Assembly: GCF_007827955.1 (NCBI RefSeq)
Contig: NZ_VITR01000008.1
Location: 248,001 to 312,000, forward strand
DNA from: Nitrospirillum pindoramense
GTDB taxonomy: Bacteria > Pseudomonadota > Alphaproteobacteria > Azospirillales > Azospirillaceae
Direction of reading: 5' to 3'
Length of the DNA: 64,000 nucleotides
Part shown: positions 62,799-64,000 of the stretch, piece by piece
Layout: each line of letters begins with the position of its first letter
Numbering within the stretch: the stretch's first letter is position 1
Notes under the pieces: model-generated
The model's database searches: none
Told to the model about the DNA's origin: nothing
The model's input: the letters and a program-made list of their open reading frames with translations, nothing else
Translations under genes and position numbers: made by a program

Positions 62799-64000
62799 CT
62801 ATTCCGCCGCCTGATCCAACGTCGGCGCCGGTTCGCGCCGCACCGTGCGCAACAGGGCAGGCAGCCAGGACCTGCCGGCCAGCAGGCGTTCGGCCTGCTC
62901 CGCCATCTCCCCCTTCTTCAAGCCGCTGATCGCCTCGGCGTCGCGCGCTGACACCCCCTCGCCCACCGCCTCCACAATACGGGCCTTGGTGACCCGCCCC
63001 AGATAGCTGTCGACTGTGGCGGACCAATGCCGGCTCATATCCAGGTCCAGGATGGTGGCCAGGGCATCGGCATGGGCCAGACGGCGCGGATCATGGCTCC
63101 AGGGCGCCTGCACGCCATGGACCAGGGTGGCCACGCAGAACGCCAGCAGACGGGCCAGCACGGTGGTTTCCTGCGCCGCCACCCACGCCCAAAGCTCATC
63201 CGGCGAGGATGGCAACTGCCGGGCCCAGTCGTCATGGCGGCTGGCGACGGCACGGGCGGCCGAACCATCCGCCACGGGATTGATGAAGACCACGGGCGCC
63301 GCCTCCAACCGCAGGCAGCTTTGCGGCAGGTAACCGCCACCATGGAACAGGGGCAGCGCCAAGGCATGCACCACGGCGGCCAAGGCGACGTCGGGCCGGT
63401 CCATCAGTGCCACCTGGAGCCCGGCGGTACGGTGGGTGGTCAATTCCTCCACCAAGCGCTCGGACAACAGCGTCAGGCCGTCCGGTTCTTCTTCCACGGC
63501 GGCGCCTATCGCCTCGGGTTCGTCCCGCGCAGCCGCAAACGAGGCGGGTTCCGGCACGGGCTCAGGCGGCGCCTCATCCTCCGGCCGGATAAAGCCGCGC
63601 TCCACCCGAAGGGCGCCATCGGCCCCTAGGCAGACAAAGGCGCCGCCCCGCGCGATGTCATCGGGATCATAGGCCTCACGATCACGCAAGGCGGCGATCC
63701 GGGCCTCCAGCTCCTGAAAGGCGGTGTCCGCCTCGGTGGACACGTCGCCCTCCAGGCGCGTGGACAGGGCCTCATACTCCCGCTCCAGCGCGTCCAAGGC
63801 GGCCTGTTCGTCCGCATCGAGCGGTGCGGGCACGGGATAAACGCGGCGGAGGCCAGCGGCCAGGCCGTAGGCGAATTCTGGATGGACGGCCACCCACCGC
63901 CACCCTTCGGCGCGCACCGCCGTCGCCTCGGCCTCCAGCTTCTCGGCCACCAGCCGGTCCAGCAGCGGCACATCCTCCAGGTAGACGCCCTGGTCATCGG
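62799..64000 (-). CDS. large plasmid/ICE-type ParB, C-terminal part (runs off the window)
   Basis: At least 400 residues; the frame is open to the window edge (DDQGVYLEDVPLLDRL), so the N-terminal ParB nuclease and HTH domains lie outside. WRWVAVHPEFAYGLAAGLRR, DADEQAALDALEREYEALS and the late KARIVEAVGEG segment fit the C-terminal half of the ~700-residue ParB proteins of alphaproteobacterial plasmids and ICEs. Convergent with mucR. Acts in partition or element maintenance, inferred from family. Confidence 0.8.
   Translation of the reverse strand, partial: DDQGVYLEDVPLLDRLVAEKLEAEATAVRAEGWRWVAVHPEFAYGLAAGLRRVYPVPAPLDADEQAALDALEREYEALSTRLEGDVSTEADTAFQELEARIAALRDREAYDPDDIARGGAFVCLGADGALRVERGFIRPEDEAPPEPVPEPASFAAARDEPEAIGAAVEEEPDGLTLLSERLVEELTTHRTAGLQVALMDRPDVALAAVVHALALPLFHGGGYLPQSCLRLEAAPVVFINPVADGSAARAVASRHDDWARQLPSSPDELWAWVAAQETTVLARLLAFCVATLVHGVQAPWSHDPRRLAHADALATILDLDMSRHWSATVDSYLGRVTKARIVEAVGEGVSARDAEAISGLKKGEMAEQAERLLAGRSWLPALLRTVRREPAPTLDQAAE

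Noticed and set aside
1-64000. tRNA, rRNA or CRISPR features
   Set aside because: No cloverleaf-like gap sequence with a TTC-type T-loop, no rRNA core motifs and no regularly spaced repeats were seen by eye.

Overview
The window is high-GC DNA from an alphaproteobacterium, most likely an Azospirillaceae-type organism (Azospirillum/Nitrospirillum-like). The evidence is the EcfG/PhyR/NepR general-stress genes and a MucR regulator, both lineage-typical, together with an aerobic-type cobalamin cluster and a bacteriophytochrome. The genus is inference; the class assignment is well supported.

Layout. (1) 67-2620: ubiT-ubiU-ubiV, the oxygen-independent ubiquinone hydroxylation genes, then an exported DUF3857/transglutaminase/TPR protein (2737-5991) and small genes. 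(2) 7012-9575: a general stress response locus with a PRC-barrel exported protein, the sigma factor EcfG, a PhyR-like protein that has the sigma-mimic domain but no receiver domain, and NepR. (3) 9607-15919: a tightly overlapping minus-strand set of stress and DNA-maintenance genes (DUF72, LigD polymerase domain, two membrane proteins, topoisomerase IB) followed by a large-subunit catalase. A 49-residue membrane protein lies at its head. (4) 16162-21574: a red-light sensing locus of heme oxygenase, bacteriophytochrome kinase, single-domain response regulator and hybrid kinase. (5) 21750-26066: CorA-like transporter, 2-hydroxyacid dehydrogenase, an unknown gene and an MFS/GPH-type transporter.

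(6) 26207-33585: a surface-glycan island with a marked drop in GC, holding two GT61-type glycosyltransferases, a sulfotransferase, a methyltransferase and two further glycosyltransferases, one of them a large RgpF/GT2 fusion. (7) 33900-49280: a cobalamin riboswitch followed by cobW-cobN-cobG-cobH-cobI-cobJ-(cobK)-cobL-cobE-cobM-(cbiD)-cobA-cobB, with cobK and cbiD on the opposite strand. These genes cover uroporphyrinogen III methylation through corrin ring contraction to a,c-diamide amidation, plus the large cobaltochelatase subunit. CbiD probably does the C1 methylation usually assigned to CobF.

(8) 49347-64000: an accessory region. It begins with two decayed IS110-type transposases, then a minus-strand set (lipoprotein, membrane protein, 17-codon ORF, metallophosphoesterase, AAA+ ATPase), and two XRE regulators with palindromic operators. 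An IS5/IS1182-type fragment and a complete IS21-type element follow; the IS21 right end abuts a broken DUF932 gene. Last come DUF736, a large inverted repeat, a DUF433/DUF5615 toxin-antitoxin pair, another XRE gene, MucR and the C-terminal part of a large ParB that runs off the window. DUF932, DUF736, ParB and MucR together suggest an integrated plasmid or ICE-like backbone.

No rRNA, tRNA or CRISPR array was seen. Functional calls rest on recognising family motifs by eye; no database search was possible.
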